NCBI RefSeq assembly: GCF_003967075.1
Contig: NZ_AP018664.1
Span: 62,001 to 126,000 of the forward strand
DNA from: Sphingobium amiense
Lineage (GTDB): Bacteria; Pseudomonadota; Alphaproteobacteria; Sphingomonadales; Sphingomonadaceae
Reading direction: 5' to 3'
DNA: 64,000 bases
Position 1 is the stretch's first letter. The number at the start of each line of letters is the position of its first letter. A model generated the notes under the pieces. The model ran no database searches. It saw nothing but the letters and a program-made list of their open reading frames with translations, and was not told the origin of the DNA. The position numbers and the translations under genes are program-made. Shown here in pieces: positions 45,120 through 54,498 of this stretch.

Positions 45120-46331
45120 ATGGGCAAGCTCACGGCGGTAGCGGTCAAGGCAGCGATGGCGAATCCTGGCACCTATCAGGATGGCGATGGATTGGTTCTC
45201 AGGGTCGATAAGCGTGGTGGAGCCTATTGGGTCCTAAGGCTCCAGCGAGACGGCAAGCGACAGGATATCGGCTTGGGTAGCGCCAAGCAGATGACACTCG
45301 CAGAGGCGCGGCAAAAAGCCACGGTCTTGCGTAAGGCGGTTAAGGTCGACCACCGCGATGTTCTGGCCGAGAAGAAAGACGAGGCCGCCGCCAAGGTGAC
45401 GTTCCGCGCAGCCGCGACTCAGTACCACAGCGAAAACGAAGCGGGCTGGAAAAGCACGGTCTATGCGCGCCAATGGCTCGCCAGTCTCGAAAACTATGCC
45501 TTTCCGAAGCTGGGTGACATGCCGACGGGCAGCATCAGCAGTGCTGATATCATCGCTGTGCTGACCCCGATCTGGCAGGAAATCCCCGATACCGCCCGCC
45601 AGGTCCGCAACCGGATTTGCGCCGTGCTGGATTACTCCCACGCGAAGGGCTGGCGCTCCCGCGAGGCTCCATCGGGCAATGGCAGCCTGAAGGCGGGTCG
45701 CGGTCTGCCACGGCAAGTGAAGGTGCGTGAGAATCGCAAAGCGATGCCCTATGTCGCGCTGCCCGGATTCCTCACCGCCTTACGGCGTAAGCCATCCTTC
45801 GGGCGGCTTGCGCTGGAGTTGCTCATCCTGACTGGAGTGCGCAGTCAGGAGGTCCGCCTGGCGACATGGTCTGAATTTGACCTAGAGAGCCGGTTGTGGA
45901 CGATCCCCGCCGAGCACATGAAGCGAAACAAGGCGCATATCGTGCCGCTGTCTGACGAGGCTCTGGCCGTGCTTGCAAAAGCCGATGCCCTGCGGATGTC
46001 TGAGAGCGACGTCGTGTTTCCCGGCGTAGCTGGTAAGCCTATGTCTGACATGACGCTGCTCAAGGTGCTGCGGGACATGAGCGAACCATACCACGTCCAC
46101 GGCTTCCGCTCTGCGTTCACCGATTGGGCAGCAAATGAGGGCATCCCCGATGCCGTGGTAGAAGCTGCTCTCGCGCACAAGACGCCCGACGCTGTCCAGG
46201 CGGCCTATCGCCGCACAACCTATCTCGGCACACCCGACCAGCCCGGCGCCCGCGTGAAGTTGATGGCAGCTTGGGGGCGTTACTGCCTAGGGGTGGCGAC
46301 GGGCGCGGACAAGGCAGCCCCGCCGGCTTGA
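45120..46331 (+). CDS. Tyrosine integrase of a tRNA-Tyr-associated island (P4-like)
   Basis: A 403-aa integrase with an N-terminal DUF4102-type domain (LTAVAVKAAMANPGTYQDGDGLVLRV), SAM-like core-binding domain (VTFRAAATQYHSENEAGWKSTVYARQW) and the C-terminal catalytic domain with Arg in LTGVRSQEVR, HGFRSAF, HK near the end and Tyr in AAYRRTTY. ATG at 45,120 behind GGAGGAAGAA; nine upstream codons are unlikely to be used. It probably integrates into the adjacent tRNA-Tyr. The right attachment copy was not found in the window. Confidence 0.93.
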   Translation: MGKLTAVAVKAAMANPGTYQDGDGLVLRVDKRGGAYWVLRLQRDGKRQDIGLGSAKQMTLAEARQKATVLRKAVKVDHRDVLAEKKDEAAAKVTFRAAATQYHSENEAGWKSTVYARQWLASLENYAFPKLGDMPTGSISSADIIAVLTPIWQEIPDTARQVRNRICAVLDYSHAKGWRSREAPSGNGSLKAGRGLPRQVKVRENRKAMPYVALPGFLTALRRKPSFGRLALELLILTGVRSQEVRLATWSEFDLESRLWTIPAEHMKRNKAHIVPLSDEALAVLAKADALRMSESDVVFPGVAGKPMSDMTLLKVLRDMSEPYHVHGFRSAFTDWAANEGIPDAVVEAALAHKTPDAVQAAYRRTTYLGTPDQPGARVKLMAAWGRYCLGVATGADKAAPPA

Positions 46332-46423
46332 GTGTGGGATCAGCTTACCGATGCTCTCGCGCAGCAACTGAGACGAGAGGCAAACTCTCACCTTGAGCGT
46401 CGCTCTACAATTCGGAGCGACCG

Positions 46424-47080
46424 CTAAAAGCGCCAATGGCGAAGCACTTCGCGGACGTAGCCAGGAGTCTCGCCATTGCGGGGAATGCCACCTGCACGCT
46501 CAACGGCGCCGGGACCTGCATTGTAGGCAGCTACCGCGAGGTGGACCACGCCAAACCTGTCGAGCATCTGCCGCAGGTATCGCGCTGCGCCGAAGATGTT
46601 GGCCATTGGATCGAAGCGATTGAAGACCCCAAGCTCTTTTGCCGTAGCGGGCATCAGCTGCCCAAGACCCGCGGCACCCGCCGGGCTGACAGCCAAAGGG
46701 TTGTAACGAGATTCTGTCCATACGAGCGCATCAAGCAGGCCCGCAGGCAATGAGTACTTCGCCTCAGCGGCATAGATGTGAGGCAAGTAGCTCGCTCGCC
46801 GAAACCCGGATGGGGCCGGCTTGGCGTTGGGTTCGTATCTGTATGGCAGGTTGACCCGGCCATCGTCCGCCACCGACAGGCGCGGTGCTGGGGCGGTCTG
46901 CGCGGACCGCCAGAGCCCATGCTCGACCAGTTGGAAGCCGTTTGATGCTTCTGCAATCCGAATGCCTTCGGAGGGGCTGGCCGCAGCGCCGTTCGTGGCT
47001 GGCGCTGTTATGTCCTGAGCACCGGCCGGGATAGCAGAAGTGATCGCGATGCCCGCGATCAAGAGAGTTCTGATTGTCAT
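46424..47080 (-). CDS. Periplasmic lytic transglycosylase (SLT, VirB1-like)
   Basis: A 218-aa protein with a signal peptide ([16 protein letters not shown]) and a C-terminal SLT domain: catalytic Glu in [14 protein letters not shown], then [20 protein letters not shown] and [13 protein letters not shown]. On conjugative elements such enzymes open peptidoglycan for the secretion apparatus. Start at 47,080 with AAGGA at 7 nt. Divergent from the Toprim gene. Confidence 0.9.
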   Translation of the reverse strand: MTIRTLLIAGIAITSAIPAGAQDITAPATNGAAASPSEGIRIAEASNGFQLVEHGLWRSAQTAPAPRLSVADDGRVNLPYRYEPNAKPAPSGFRRASYLPHIYAAEAKYSLPAGLLDALVWTESRYNPLAVSPAGAAGLGQLMPATAKELGVFNRFDPMANIFGAARYLRQMLDRFGVVHLAVAAYNAGPGAVERAGGIPRNGETPGYVREVLRHWRF

Positions 47081-47205
47081 TTCTCGATCCTTGTCTAGCC
47101 GAATCGAGTGAGAACATATAAAGAACAAGAGATGTAGGAAAATTGGATTGGCGCAAGTGCAGAGCGGAGGCTGCGCGGGGAGGGCACCTCAACCGGAGAA
47201 GGTCG

Positions 47206-48102
47206 ATGCCCCCGTTAGACAAAGTTCATCAACTCGAACGCCGCGCCCGCACGATCGTTGAAAGCCTTCAGGGGACATGGGGTCGGGGCAAAGGCATGTG
47301 CTGCTGCCCCGCACACGACGACCGCACTCCCTCACTGAGCGTGACACTGGGTCGCAAAGCGATACTCTTCCATTGCTTCGCGGGATGCTCGAACGAGGAG
47401 GTCATAGCGGCACTGGACCGCCAGGGTATTCGCAGCCGTGACCTTTTCGATGGCTCGGGTGCCGTTGCCGCGGATAGACCGGAAAAAAGCGCCTTCAATT
47501 CCAACGCGCGGCGTTTGTGGCATTCGGCGACGGCGATCTCGGGCAGCTCTGCCGAAGGATACCTCGCGCAGCGCGGGATTCTGCGTGCCTCTGATCAGCT
47601 CCGTTATCTCGAGCGTACGCCGCTCGGACCACGCGGTGCAGTACAGTACCTCCCTGCAATGTTGGCGGCCGTCACGACTGACATCGGCATAATCGCGATA
47701 CACAGGACATTTCTCGACGCGCCGAGCGCAAGGCTCGCCGCTTTCGATCGGCCGAAGCGTGCATTGGGAAGCCTCGGCTGTGGTGCAGTCAGACTTGCCC
47801 CGCCGGCCGCAGGCCGGTTGGGCCTTGCCGAAGGTATCGAAAGCGCCCTGTCAGCCACGCAGATGTTTGGCGTCCCTTGTTGGGCAACGCTTGGTAACGA
47901 GCGGTTCGGCCTCGTCGCGATTCCAGAGAGTGTGCGCGAGCTCCACTTGTTCATCGACAATGATCCGGGAGGCGAACTCGCGGATCAGCGCGCGCGACAG
48001 GCCTATTCTGCATCAGGCCGTGTGATCCGCTCGCGAGAACCAGCATCGATCGGTTTCGACTGGAACGATGAACTCAAGGCGAGGCTCGCTCGGCAAACCT
48101 GA
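47206..48102 (+). CDS. CHC2/Toprim primase-like protein of a mobile element
   Basis: A 298-aa protein with a zinc-ribbon N-terminus (MCCCPAHDDRTPSLSVTLG...FHCFAGCSNEEVIAAL) resembling DnaG/phage primases and a Toprim-like C-terminus (LAEGIESALSATQMFG, LHLFIDNDPGG). Such proteins are common on sphingomonad plasmids and ICEs upstream of strawberry-notch genes and are thought to act in element replication. ATG at 47,206; 61 bp with hairpins separate it from the next gene. Confidence 0.85.
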   Translation: MPPLDKVHQLERRARTIVESLQGTWGRGKGMCCCPAHDDRTPSLSVTLGRKAILFHCFAGCSNEEVIAALDRQGIRSRDLFDGSGAVAADRPEKSAFNSNARRLWHSATAISGSSAEGYLAQRGILRASDQLRYLERTPLGPRGAVQYLPAMLAAVTTDIGIIAIHRTFLDAPSARLAAFDRPKRALGSLGCGAVRLAPPAAGRLGLAEGIESALSATQMFGVPCWATLGNERFGLVAIPESVRELHLFIDNDPGGELADQRARQAYSASGRVIRSREPASIGFDWNDELKARLARQT

Positions 48103-48172
48103 TCAGCCAGCCAGAGGGGAGGGGGCCCTCGGCTGATTGAGGCCTGCGAGACGCAGGACCTCCTCAGGAGGT
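48102..48172 (+). promoter_or_regulatory. Leader hairpins before the strawberry-notch gene
   Basis: ATCAGCC...GGCTGAT (48,102-48,137) with inner AGGG/CCCT pairing, then ACCTCCTCAGGAGGT (48,158-48,172), whose right half contains the AGGAGG ribosome site of the gene starting at 48,178. The second hairpin could mask the site and limit translation. Confidence 0.45.
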
Positions 48173-50322
48173 TTCCCATGTCCAACTCTTCCCTCGCCTT
48201 CGCATTCGATCCACCATCTCCGCCGCTCGTCGTGACGGCAGCCAAAGCAATGGCGTTGCAATTGGCGGCAGGCAGCGCGATTTCGCGTAGCGACATCAAC
48301 CGCATCATGACGGACCACTTCGGCGGAACCGATGCACTCGGGGCATGGTCAGTCCGTGATGCTCACGCTGCGCTCGAGCTGGCGCAGGTTCAACACCTGC
48401 AAGCATCAGATCAAATCCAGCTCTCGAGCCCGATTGACGAGGCCGAACAGTTCTTCTGCGGTCTCGATGCCCGGGTTCCGACCCAGACCAATCGCAGCGA
48501 CGAGCAGATCGAATGGCAGCAGTTTGCAACGCCGCCGCGCCTTGCCTGGCTTGCTGCCCGGGCTTGCGCGCTGGCCACTGGCGAGCTTGTGCTGGAACCC
48601 TCGGCCGGAACGGGCATGCTCGCGGTCTGGGCCGCCAAGGCCGGCTCGCGCCTTGCCCTCAACGAAATCTCGCCGCTGCGCCGCGACTGCCTGAGCGCCT
48701 TGTTCCTTGCGGCCCGAGTGACCGGCCATGACGCTGAGCTGATCGAAGAACTGCTCGATCCACCCATCATCCCGAGCGTCGTATTGATGAACCCTCCCTA
48801 TTCCCACGGCATTGAGCGAGGGCACGATAGTCGCACTGGCTTGCGCCATCTGCGGTCGGCCTGGAACCGTCTGGTGTCCGGGGGGCGGCTTGTCGCGATC
48901 ATGCCTGAATGGTTCGACTGTGCGAAGTTCTTGGCGGGGCTGAAGGGACCGATCTCGCTGCTGCTCAATGCCGCCGTCGAACGCGCGTTCGTCAGGCAGG
49001 GCACCGGCATAACCACGCGGCTGCTGGTTCTCGATAAAGCGGCAAGCTCCGACGAGCCTGTCGCGATCCGCACAAACGACTTTCGCCAGCTGACCGAACT
49101 TGTCGATGCTATCCCAACTCGCGCCAGCCTGGAGGCTGTTCCCGAGCAATCGCGCCTCCCGCTTCGTGCGCCGTTCCGCCTGGTGGCCGCGCCGCGCAGG
49201 CCGCTGCCGACGCCAGCAAGGATCACGCCCACAGCCTTCGCGATCAGGTCGCTCACCTACCAGTCGCTTGAAACCCCTGCGCTGCTTGCCCCTCAGGTTG
49301 GCCACTATCTGCCCTATCGCCCGAGCAGGATTGTGATCGATGGCGCGGCCGAGCATCCGACGCCGCTCGTCGAGTCTGTTGCCATGGGGTCGATCGCCGC
49401 ACCGATGCCCGAAGCGGTGCCGCAGCTGCCCAACGGTCTGGTTCCCAACGGGCTGCTGTCGGCTGCCCAGGCAGAGACCCTGATCTACGCTGCCAGCGCT
49501 CATGCTCGCGATTTGACCGGCCGGTTCGAGCCCGAGGACAAGGGTTGTTCGCTCAAGGCCTCGGCGGAAGGTCAGGTGTACCGGCAGGGCTATTTCCTCG
49601 GGGACGGCACCGGCGCTGGTAAAGGACGCCAGGTCGCGAGCGTCATTCTCGATCGCTGGGTGCGCGGCGAGCGCCGCCATATCTGGATTTCGAAGAACGA
49701 GCCGCTGCTAGAAGACGCTCGCCGCGACTGGGCCGCCCTTGGCGGCCTCCCGATCGACATCCAGCCGCTGGCATCCTGGAAGCTCGGCATGCCCATCGCC
49801 ATGCGCGACGGTATCCTCTTCGTCACCTATCCGACCCTGCGTTCGGGCCGAAGCGACGCAACGCGGCTGGACCAGATCCTCGCCTGGGCCGGCGACGACT
49901 TCGACGGCGTGATCGTGTTCGACGAAGCGCACGCCATGGCCAATGCAGCCGGCGGCGAAGGATCGCGCGGCAAGGTTAAAGGATCGGAGCAGGGCATTGC
50001 CGGGGTGCGCCTGCAGAACCTCCTGCCCCGGGCAAGGGTGCTCTACGCATCGGCAACCGGCGCGTCCGACGTCAACAACTTGGCCTATGCGACGCGCCTT
50101 GGGCTCTGGGGTCCGGAAACCGCCTTCGCCAATCGCGAGGCCTTCGTCGCCGATATTCGTGATGGTGGAATCGCCGCGATGGAGCTGGTAGCGCGGGATC
50201 TCAAGTCGCTCGGCCTCTACACGGCCCGGGCCCTTTCGTTCGCCGGTGTCGAGTATGAAATCCTCGAGCATTGCCTGACCGAGGATCAGATCGCGGTCTA
50301 CGATGCCTATGCTGAGGCCTGG

Positions 50323-50354
50323 GCGATCTTATGCGCAGCTGCGCATAAGATCGC
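50323..50354. repeat. Junction palindrome at the left end of RIT-1
   Basis: GCGATC, then the 20-bp perfect palindrome TTATGCGCAGCTGCGCATAA (50,329-50,348), then GATCGC: 32 bp perfectly symmetrical. GCGATC is the last host hexamer (codons GCG ATC). The palindrome is not part of the host gene and lies outside the terminal inverted repeat. Its half-site TTATGCGCAG recurs with one change (TAATGCGCAG) inside the terminal repeat. Confidence 0.9.
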
Positions 50355-50390
50355 TTATCGCGAGGTAGCGATAATGCGCAGGAGCGCGGC
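50355..50390 (+). repeat. RIT-1 terminal inverted repeat, left
   Basis: Begins TTATCGCGAGGTAGCGATAA and ends GGAGCGCGGC; 35 of 36 bases match the reverse complement of 54,119-54,154. It contains the internal dyad TATCGCGA-GG-TAGCGATA (perfect in the right copy) and the TAATGCGCAG half-site. Confidence 0.92.
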
Positions 50391-50484
50391 ATAGTCGCTG
50401 AATTCCTGCACTGTCGTGCGATCTTGCTGCACATTATTTTGATTGCGAACCTCGGTGGTCTCTGGACCAGCTGAGGAAACAATC

Positions 50485-51717
50485 ATGTTGCAGACGCACG
50501 ACGAATTGATCGCCGAACTCTCGAATTTGCTCACGGCGCAGAATTATAACCCGGTGGTTGTGGCGAACCATCGACTCTACGCGCGCGCATTTCTCGATTA
50601 TCTGGCCGAGTGCGACATGCAGGTCGAGACTGTGACGCCTCAGCAGGTCGACCAGTATTTTTGCTATGCAATCCAGGATTTTCAGGCCCAGTATGGCCGA
50701 GTTCCCTGTCCGCGGTGGCACATGTTGCCCCGCACGTCAATCAACAAGCTCCTCCGGCTTGCTCAAGGCAAATGGCCGCCCGAGCCGGAGATAATCGAAC
50801 CGGAAACTGTGTACCGGCAGGCGATCTGCTGCGAATACGAGGCATGGCTGCGCGACGAGCGCGGTCTGGCAAGCGCTACCATCGCGGCGCTTATGTGGGA
50901 GGCACGGAACTTCCTGCGATGGCAGTTCGAACGGAGCGGTGCTGCCAGCCTCGACACGTTGAGCATCGTGGAAGTCGATCTCTACATGGACATGCGCGCG
51001 CCTGGATTAAGGCGCAAATCATTGGCCGATGTCGCTGAGCGGCTCCGGTCGGTGGTGCGCTATCTGCATCGGACGGGACGCATCCCGACTGATCTCACGC
51101 CGCACATCATCGGCCCCATGCTTTACGCCTATGAAGATGTGCCCTCGACGTTGGACAAGAGCCAAATCGCCGCGGTGTTGGCGACGACGAAGAAGGACGG
51201 ATCGCCGCGAGGAATGCGCGATTTTGCGGTACTTCAACTGCTTGCCACATATGGGTTGCGCGAAGGTGAGATATGCCGCCTTCGGCTTGAAGACGTGAAC
51301 TGGCGCGGAGAATCCCTGCGTATCCGTCACACCAAGACCAATGCGTACTCCTACATGCCGCTATTGGCGCCGGTTGGTGAGGCGCTGCTCGACTATCTGC
51401 GTCATGGGCGCCCCCAGGTCGAGGGGCGGGAAATCTTCATCCGATCCTGCGCGCCCTACATCGCAATGACAAACCTGTACGGCATGATCCGCGGGCGGTT
51501 AGCAGCCGCAGGCGTCGAGCCGCCGGGAAAGCGAGGAGCGCATGTCTTCCGCCACGCGCGAGCGGTCGAACTACTGCGGGCGTCGGTCCCGCAAAAGATC
51601 ATCGGCGACGTGCTCGGGCATCGATCAATCGAATCCACCAATGCCTATCTCAAGCTGGCGACAGATGATCTCCGAGCCGTGGCGCTCGAGGTACCCGGCT
51701 CGGAGATGCTGTCATGA
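50485..51717 (+). CDS. RIT-1 tyrosine recombinase, first of trio
   Basis: A 410-aa phage-integrase-family protein. An N-terminal core-binding domain (about 15-110), then the catalytic domain with box I Arg in TYGLREGEICRLRLED (near 256), HVFRHARAVELL (near 352), GHRSIESTNAYLKL with nucleophile Tyr near 387. ATG at 50,485 with GAGGA at 8 nt; a frame extension to 50,443 is less likely. Its stop overlaps the next start by 4 bp. In RIT elements the three proteins are all required-looking, but each one's role is not established. Confidence 0.9.
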   Translation: MLQTHDELIAELSNLLTAQNYNPVVVANHRLYARAFLDYLAECDMQVETVTPQQVDQYFCYAIQDFQAQYGRVPCPRWHMLPRTSINKLLRLAQGKWPPEPEIIEPETVYRQAICCEYEAWLRDERGLASATIAALMWEARNFLRWQFERSGAASLDTLSIVEVDLYMDMRAPGLRRKSLADVAERLRSVVRYLHRTGRIPTDLTPHIIGPMLYAYEDVPSTLDKSQIAAVLATTKKDGSPRGMRDFAVLQLLATYGLREGEICRLRLEDVNWRGESLRIRHTKTNAYSYMPLLAPVGEALLDYLRHGRPQVEGREIFIRSCAPYIAMTNLYGMIRGRLAAAGVEPPGKRGAHVFRHARAVELLRASVPQKIIGDVLGHRSIESTNAYLKLATDDLRAVALEVPGSEMLS

Positions 51718-53069
51718 GCGCCTGGCACGATCCCGATTGCACCGTTGTTGACGCCTTCCTGGAAAAATCGCAGTTCCGGCCGGGAAGCAGACCGACTTAT
51801 CGCTGGTTCCTTCGCAGCTTCGAGGATGTAGCCCGACGTCATCCCGCGGTTGACCGGCAGATGCTCGACGTCTGGCTGAAGGAAATGGAAAAACGTTGGC
51901 GAATGCCGACGCTGCTCAACCAGGTCTGCATTGTCGATCGCTTCCTCGAACACCTCGTCGAAATCGGGCTGATCGCCGAGAATCCCGTTGCTGTGCTTCG
52001 TCGTCAGTACAACGCCAAACAAAACAAGCCGATCTGGCGGGCTCTCGCTTCCCCCAATCCCGACGAAGCCCTGGCCGCATTGCGACGGCCCGCGCCCTAC
52101 GGCAGCGTGCTGGGGGACTTCATGCGCGAGCATGTCGCGTTGATGCGCAGCCGGGGCTATCAGTATGAGACCCAGGCTCACTGGCTATTGCGGTTCGATC
52201 GGTTCCTCCAGGCGAACCCCGAACTTGCCGGGGCATCGCTTGAGACAATGCTGGCGCGCTGGGCAACTGCCAAGCCGACCCGCAATCACGCGGCTGAATG
52301 TCAGAAGCTGGGGCGCATCCTGACCAAGGCGCGGTATCGCCTTGATCCCAGAATCCCGCCAAAACGCTTCAACGCCCGGCCAGAGCGGGAAGTGGCGCGC
52401 GAGCATCGACGGCCGCATATCTTCAGTCCGGCCGACGTCCGGCGGTTGCTCGATGTTGCCCGCTCGTATCCGTCGCCGGATGCTCCGCTGCGGCCTATGG
52501 TCCTCTACACGATGGTGGTTCTGGCCTATTGTGCCGGACTGCGCCGTAGTGAACTCGCCGGGCTTGATCTGGGTGACGTGGACCTTCAATCGGACACGAT
52601 CACGATCCGGGAAACGAAGTTCTACAAGACCAGGATCTTGCCGCTAACCGGCAGCGTCATGGCCGAATTACGGGCCTATATCGATGCAAGGCGGCGCGCC
52701 GGCGCCCCGCAGGATCCGCGGTCCGGGCTCTTCTGGCACGAGCACTTCAATGATCGCTATACCCCCGTGACGGTCTCAACGATGATTACCAACGTCATGC
52801 GCCGCGCCGGGTTCAAGCCCCCGACGGGGCGGGCGGGACCACGCGTTCATGACCTGCGCCACTCGATGGTCGTGAACCGAATCCTTCAATGGTATCGATC
52901 CGGCGTCAATCCGCAGGACAAACTGCGCTTTCTCTCCACCTATATGGGGCACCGGGACATCAACTCCACGCTGGTCTACATCACTGTCACGCAGGACCTG
53001 CTGCATGAGGCAAGCGAGCGGTTCCGTACCGTTGGCGTCCGATGCCTCACAATGGAGGCGCGGCCATGA
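51714..53069 (+). CDS. RIT-1 tyrosine recombinase, second of trio
   Basis: A 451-aa recombinase, longest of the three, with an extra helical N-terminal region (RWFLRSFEDVARRHPAVDRQMLDVW) before a SAM-like domain. Catalytic Arg is in YCAGLRRSELAGLDLGD (near 275), HDLRHSMVVNRI near 378 and Tyr in STLVYITVT near 421. Starts at the ATGA overlapping the first gene and ends in another ATGA with the third. Arrangement implies fixed stoichiometry by translational coupling. Confidence 0.9.
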   Translation: MSAWHDPDCTVVDAFLEKSQFRPGSRPTYRWFLRSFEDVARRHPAVDRQMLDVWLKEMEKRWRMPTLLNQVCIVDRFLEHLVEIGLIAENPVAVLRRQYNAKQNKPIWRALASPNPDEALAALRRPAPYGSVLGDFMREHVALMRSRGYQYETQAHWLLRFDRFLQANPELAGASLETMLARWATAKPTRNHAAECQKLGRILTKARYRLDPRIPPKRFNARPEREVAREHRRPHIFSPADVRRLLDVARSYPSPDAPLRPMVLYTMVVLAYCAGLRRSELAGLDLGDVDLQSDTITIRETKFYKTRILPLTGSVMAELRAYIDARRRAGAPQDPRSGLFWHEHFNDRYTPVTVSTMITNVMRRAGFKPPTGRAGPRVHDLRHSMVVNRILQWYRSGVNPQDKLRFLSTYMGHRDINSTLVYITVTQDLLHEASERFRTVGVRCLTMEARP

Positions 53070-54070
53070 CGAAGAGCAATCCGTTCCCCGCGTTGTTGCG
53101 GGCGTTCTTCCAGGAATGGTTGGCCGAGCAACGCAGTGCTTCGGTTCATACGATCCGGTCTTACCGCGACACCTGGCGATTGTTGCTTCGGTTTATCGCG
53201 GAGCGAAAAGGCGGCGGGGTTGCGCGGATCACGCTGGCCGATGTCTCGGCCGGCGAGGTGCGCGCGTTCCTCCATCATACCGAGCATGGGCGCAAAAGCA
53301 CAATCGGCACGCGAAACTGCCGGCTCGCAGCGATCCGCAGCTTCTTCAGCTACGTGGCGGACAAGGATCCCGAATACATTGCGCAATGCGCCGAGGTCCT
53401 GACCGTCCCGCTGAAGCGGGAGCCCACCGCTGCACCCTGCTATCTCGAGACGGGGGAGGTCGAGGCGATCCTTGCTCAGCCCGACCGATCGACAATCGAG
53501 GGGATGCGCGACCATGTGTTGCTCTCGTTCCTCTACAACAGCGGCGCGCGCATCCAGGAAGCTCTCGACCTCTGTACCGACGCGATCCGGTTCGACGCAC
53601 CGAACTTCGTGCGTCTTTACGGCAAGGGGCGCAAGGAACGCATCTGTCCGCTCTGGCCAGAAACAGTGACGTTGCTCCGGAAGTTGTTGGAACGCCAACC
53701 ACGTGGGGCAGAAGAGCGAATCTTCGTGAATCGATACGGTGAGCCCCTGGGCGCCTCCGGGGTGCGGTTCAAGTTGGCCGCCTATGTTGAGGAAGCCGCC
53801 AAATCCATGCCGACGCTTCGGTCCAAACATGTGACGCCGCACAGCTTCCGGCATGCCACCGCCGTTCACCTTGTCGCTGCCGGGGTCGACATCACCGTCA
53901 TCCGCAGTTGGCTTGGACACGTCAGCCTCGATACGACCAACCACTACGCACAGGCCAATCTGGAGACCAAACGAAAGGCGCTTGAACAGGTAGGCGCGCC
54001 GGCGGCGAGCAACGTCCCACCATCGTGGAAACGCGATGCCAGCCTGATGGAATGGCTCGACACCCTGTGA
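53066..54070 (+). CDS. RIT-1 tyrosine recombinase, third of trio
   Basis: A 334-aa XerC/D-like recombinase: N-terminal SAM-like domain (FFQEWLAEQRSASVHTIRSYRDTW), catalytic Arg in YNSGARIQEALDL (near 160), HSFRHATAVHLV (near 262), GHVSLDTTNHYAQA with Tyr near 293. It serves as the intact model for the truncated third recombinase of RIT-2. Ends 48 bp before the right terminal repeat. Confidence 0.92.
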   Translation: MTKSNPFPALLRAFFQEWLAEQRSASVHTIRSYRDTWRLLLRFIAERKGGGVARITLADVSAGEVRAFLHHTEHGRKSTIGTRNCRLAAIRSFFSYVADKDPEYIAQCAEVLTVPLKREPTAAPCYLETGEVEAILAQPDRSTIEGMRDHVLLSFLYNSGARIQEALDLCTDAIRFDAPNFVRLYGKGRKERICPLWPETVTLLRKLLERQPRGAEERIFVNRYGEPLGASGVRFKLAAYVEEAAKSMPTLRSKHVTPHSFRHATAVHLVAAGVDITVIRSWLGHVSLDTTNHYAQANLETKRKALEQVGAPAASNVPPSWKRDASLMEWLDTL

Positions 54071-54118
54071 AATAATGCGAAGGACGTGGCGAAGTGTGCC
54101 GCCGCTTTGCGGGGCCGC

Positions 54119-54154
54119 GCCGCGCTCCTGCGCATTATCGCGACCTCGCGATAA
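54119..54154 (-). repeat. RIT-1 terminal inverted repeat, right
   Basis: Reverse complement of 50,355-50,390 with a single difference (CGAGGTCGCG against CGAGGTAGCG). The change makes the TATCGCGA-GG-TCGCGATA dyad perfect here. Followed directly by GCGATC and host codons ATC CAC GCC. Confidence 0.92.
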
Positions 54155-54160
54155 GCGATC

Positions 54161-54478
54161 ATCCACGCCAACCTGCGCGATGCGCTGGAAGCCACGCGGA
54201 TCGTCGACGGCGAGACCGGGGGCACGCTCAACTCCGGTGCCAAGTCCGCAGCGCTGTCGATCTTCGAGGGAACCAAGCAGCGCTTCTTCGCGCAGCTGCT
54301 TTTATCGATGAAGCTCCCCAGCTTGCTGCCCGCGATCGATACGGCGATCGCCGATGGGCATGCCGTTGTCGTGCAACTCGTCTCAACGGCAGAGGCCATG
54401 CTCGACCGGCGACTTGCCGACCTGTCTGACGAGGAACGCGAAGCTCTCGAGATCGATCTGTCCCCGCGAGAAGCGATC
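54161..54478 (+). pseudogene. Strawberry-notch gene, middle fragment (106 codons)
   Basis: Open in frame from ATC CAC GCC (IHANLRDALEATRIVDGETG) through GTLNSGAKSAALSIFEGTKQRFFAQLLLSM-type helicase sequence to SPREAI, where GCG ATC is followed by TAA contributed by the RIT-2 junction palindrome. It continues the protein at 50,328 and is itself continued at 61,308 (DYLTKSFP). No start codon or ribosome site of its own, so it is presumably not expressed. Confidence 0.9.
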
Positions 54479-54498
54479 TAATGTTGAGCTCAACATTA
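54479..54498. repeat. Junction palindrome at the left end of RIT-2
   Basis: TAATGTTGAGCTCAACATTA, a 20-bp perfect palindrome directly after the host hexamer GCGATC (54,473-54,478) and directly before the 91-bp terminal repeat. It has the same layout as the RIT-1 palindrome: T[AT]ATG, three variable bases, AGCT, three complementary bases, CAT[AT]A. Confidence 0.9.

Larger units (their letters stand above)
48178..50394 (+). pseudogene. Strawberry-notch-type methyltransferase-helicase, N-terminal fragment (interrupted)
   Basis: Native sequence runs from the ATG at 48,178 (AGGAGG at 4-nt spacing) to codon 717 at 50,328; the last 21 codons read into RIT-1 and stop at 50,394. An N-terminal adenine-methyltransferase-like domain has LEPSAGTGMLA near 139-149 and NPPY at 205-208. 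The helicase domain has a Walker A-like loop GDGTGAGKG near 475-483 and DEAH near 580-585, as in the SNO N-terminal helicase family. The break falls between the two RecA-like lobes, so this fragment should bind but not act as a full helicase. Remaining pieces are 54,161-54,478 and 61,308-63,113. Confidence 0.9.
50329..54160 (+). mobile_element. RIT-1: recombinase-in-trio element, intact
   Basis: About 3.8 kb holding three consecutive tyrosine recombinase genes joined by ATGA overlaps, with 36-bp terminal inverted repeats (50,355-50,390 and 54,119-54,154, one mismatch). GCGATC occurs at both junctions (50,323-50,328 and 54,155-54,160). Recombination between the two copies would rejoin host codons GCG ATC and ATC CAC in frame (EAWAI-IHANL). 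The three recombinases have all catalytic residues, so the element looks active. No cargo. Confidence 0.9.

Noticed and set aside
50329..50348. The RIT junction palindrome as a transcription terminator
   Set aside because: No T-run follows on either strand, and the same layout recurs at the second element, which fits a recombination site better.
50485..54070. RIT-1 trio as a Tn554-type transposon
   Set aside because: Tn554 has two recombinases plus a small TnpC; here all three proteins have complete tyrosine recombinase boxes and the element has terminal inverted repeats.
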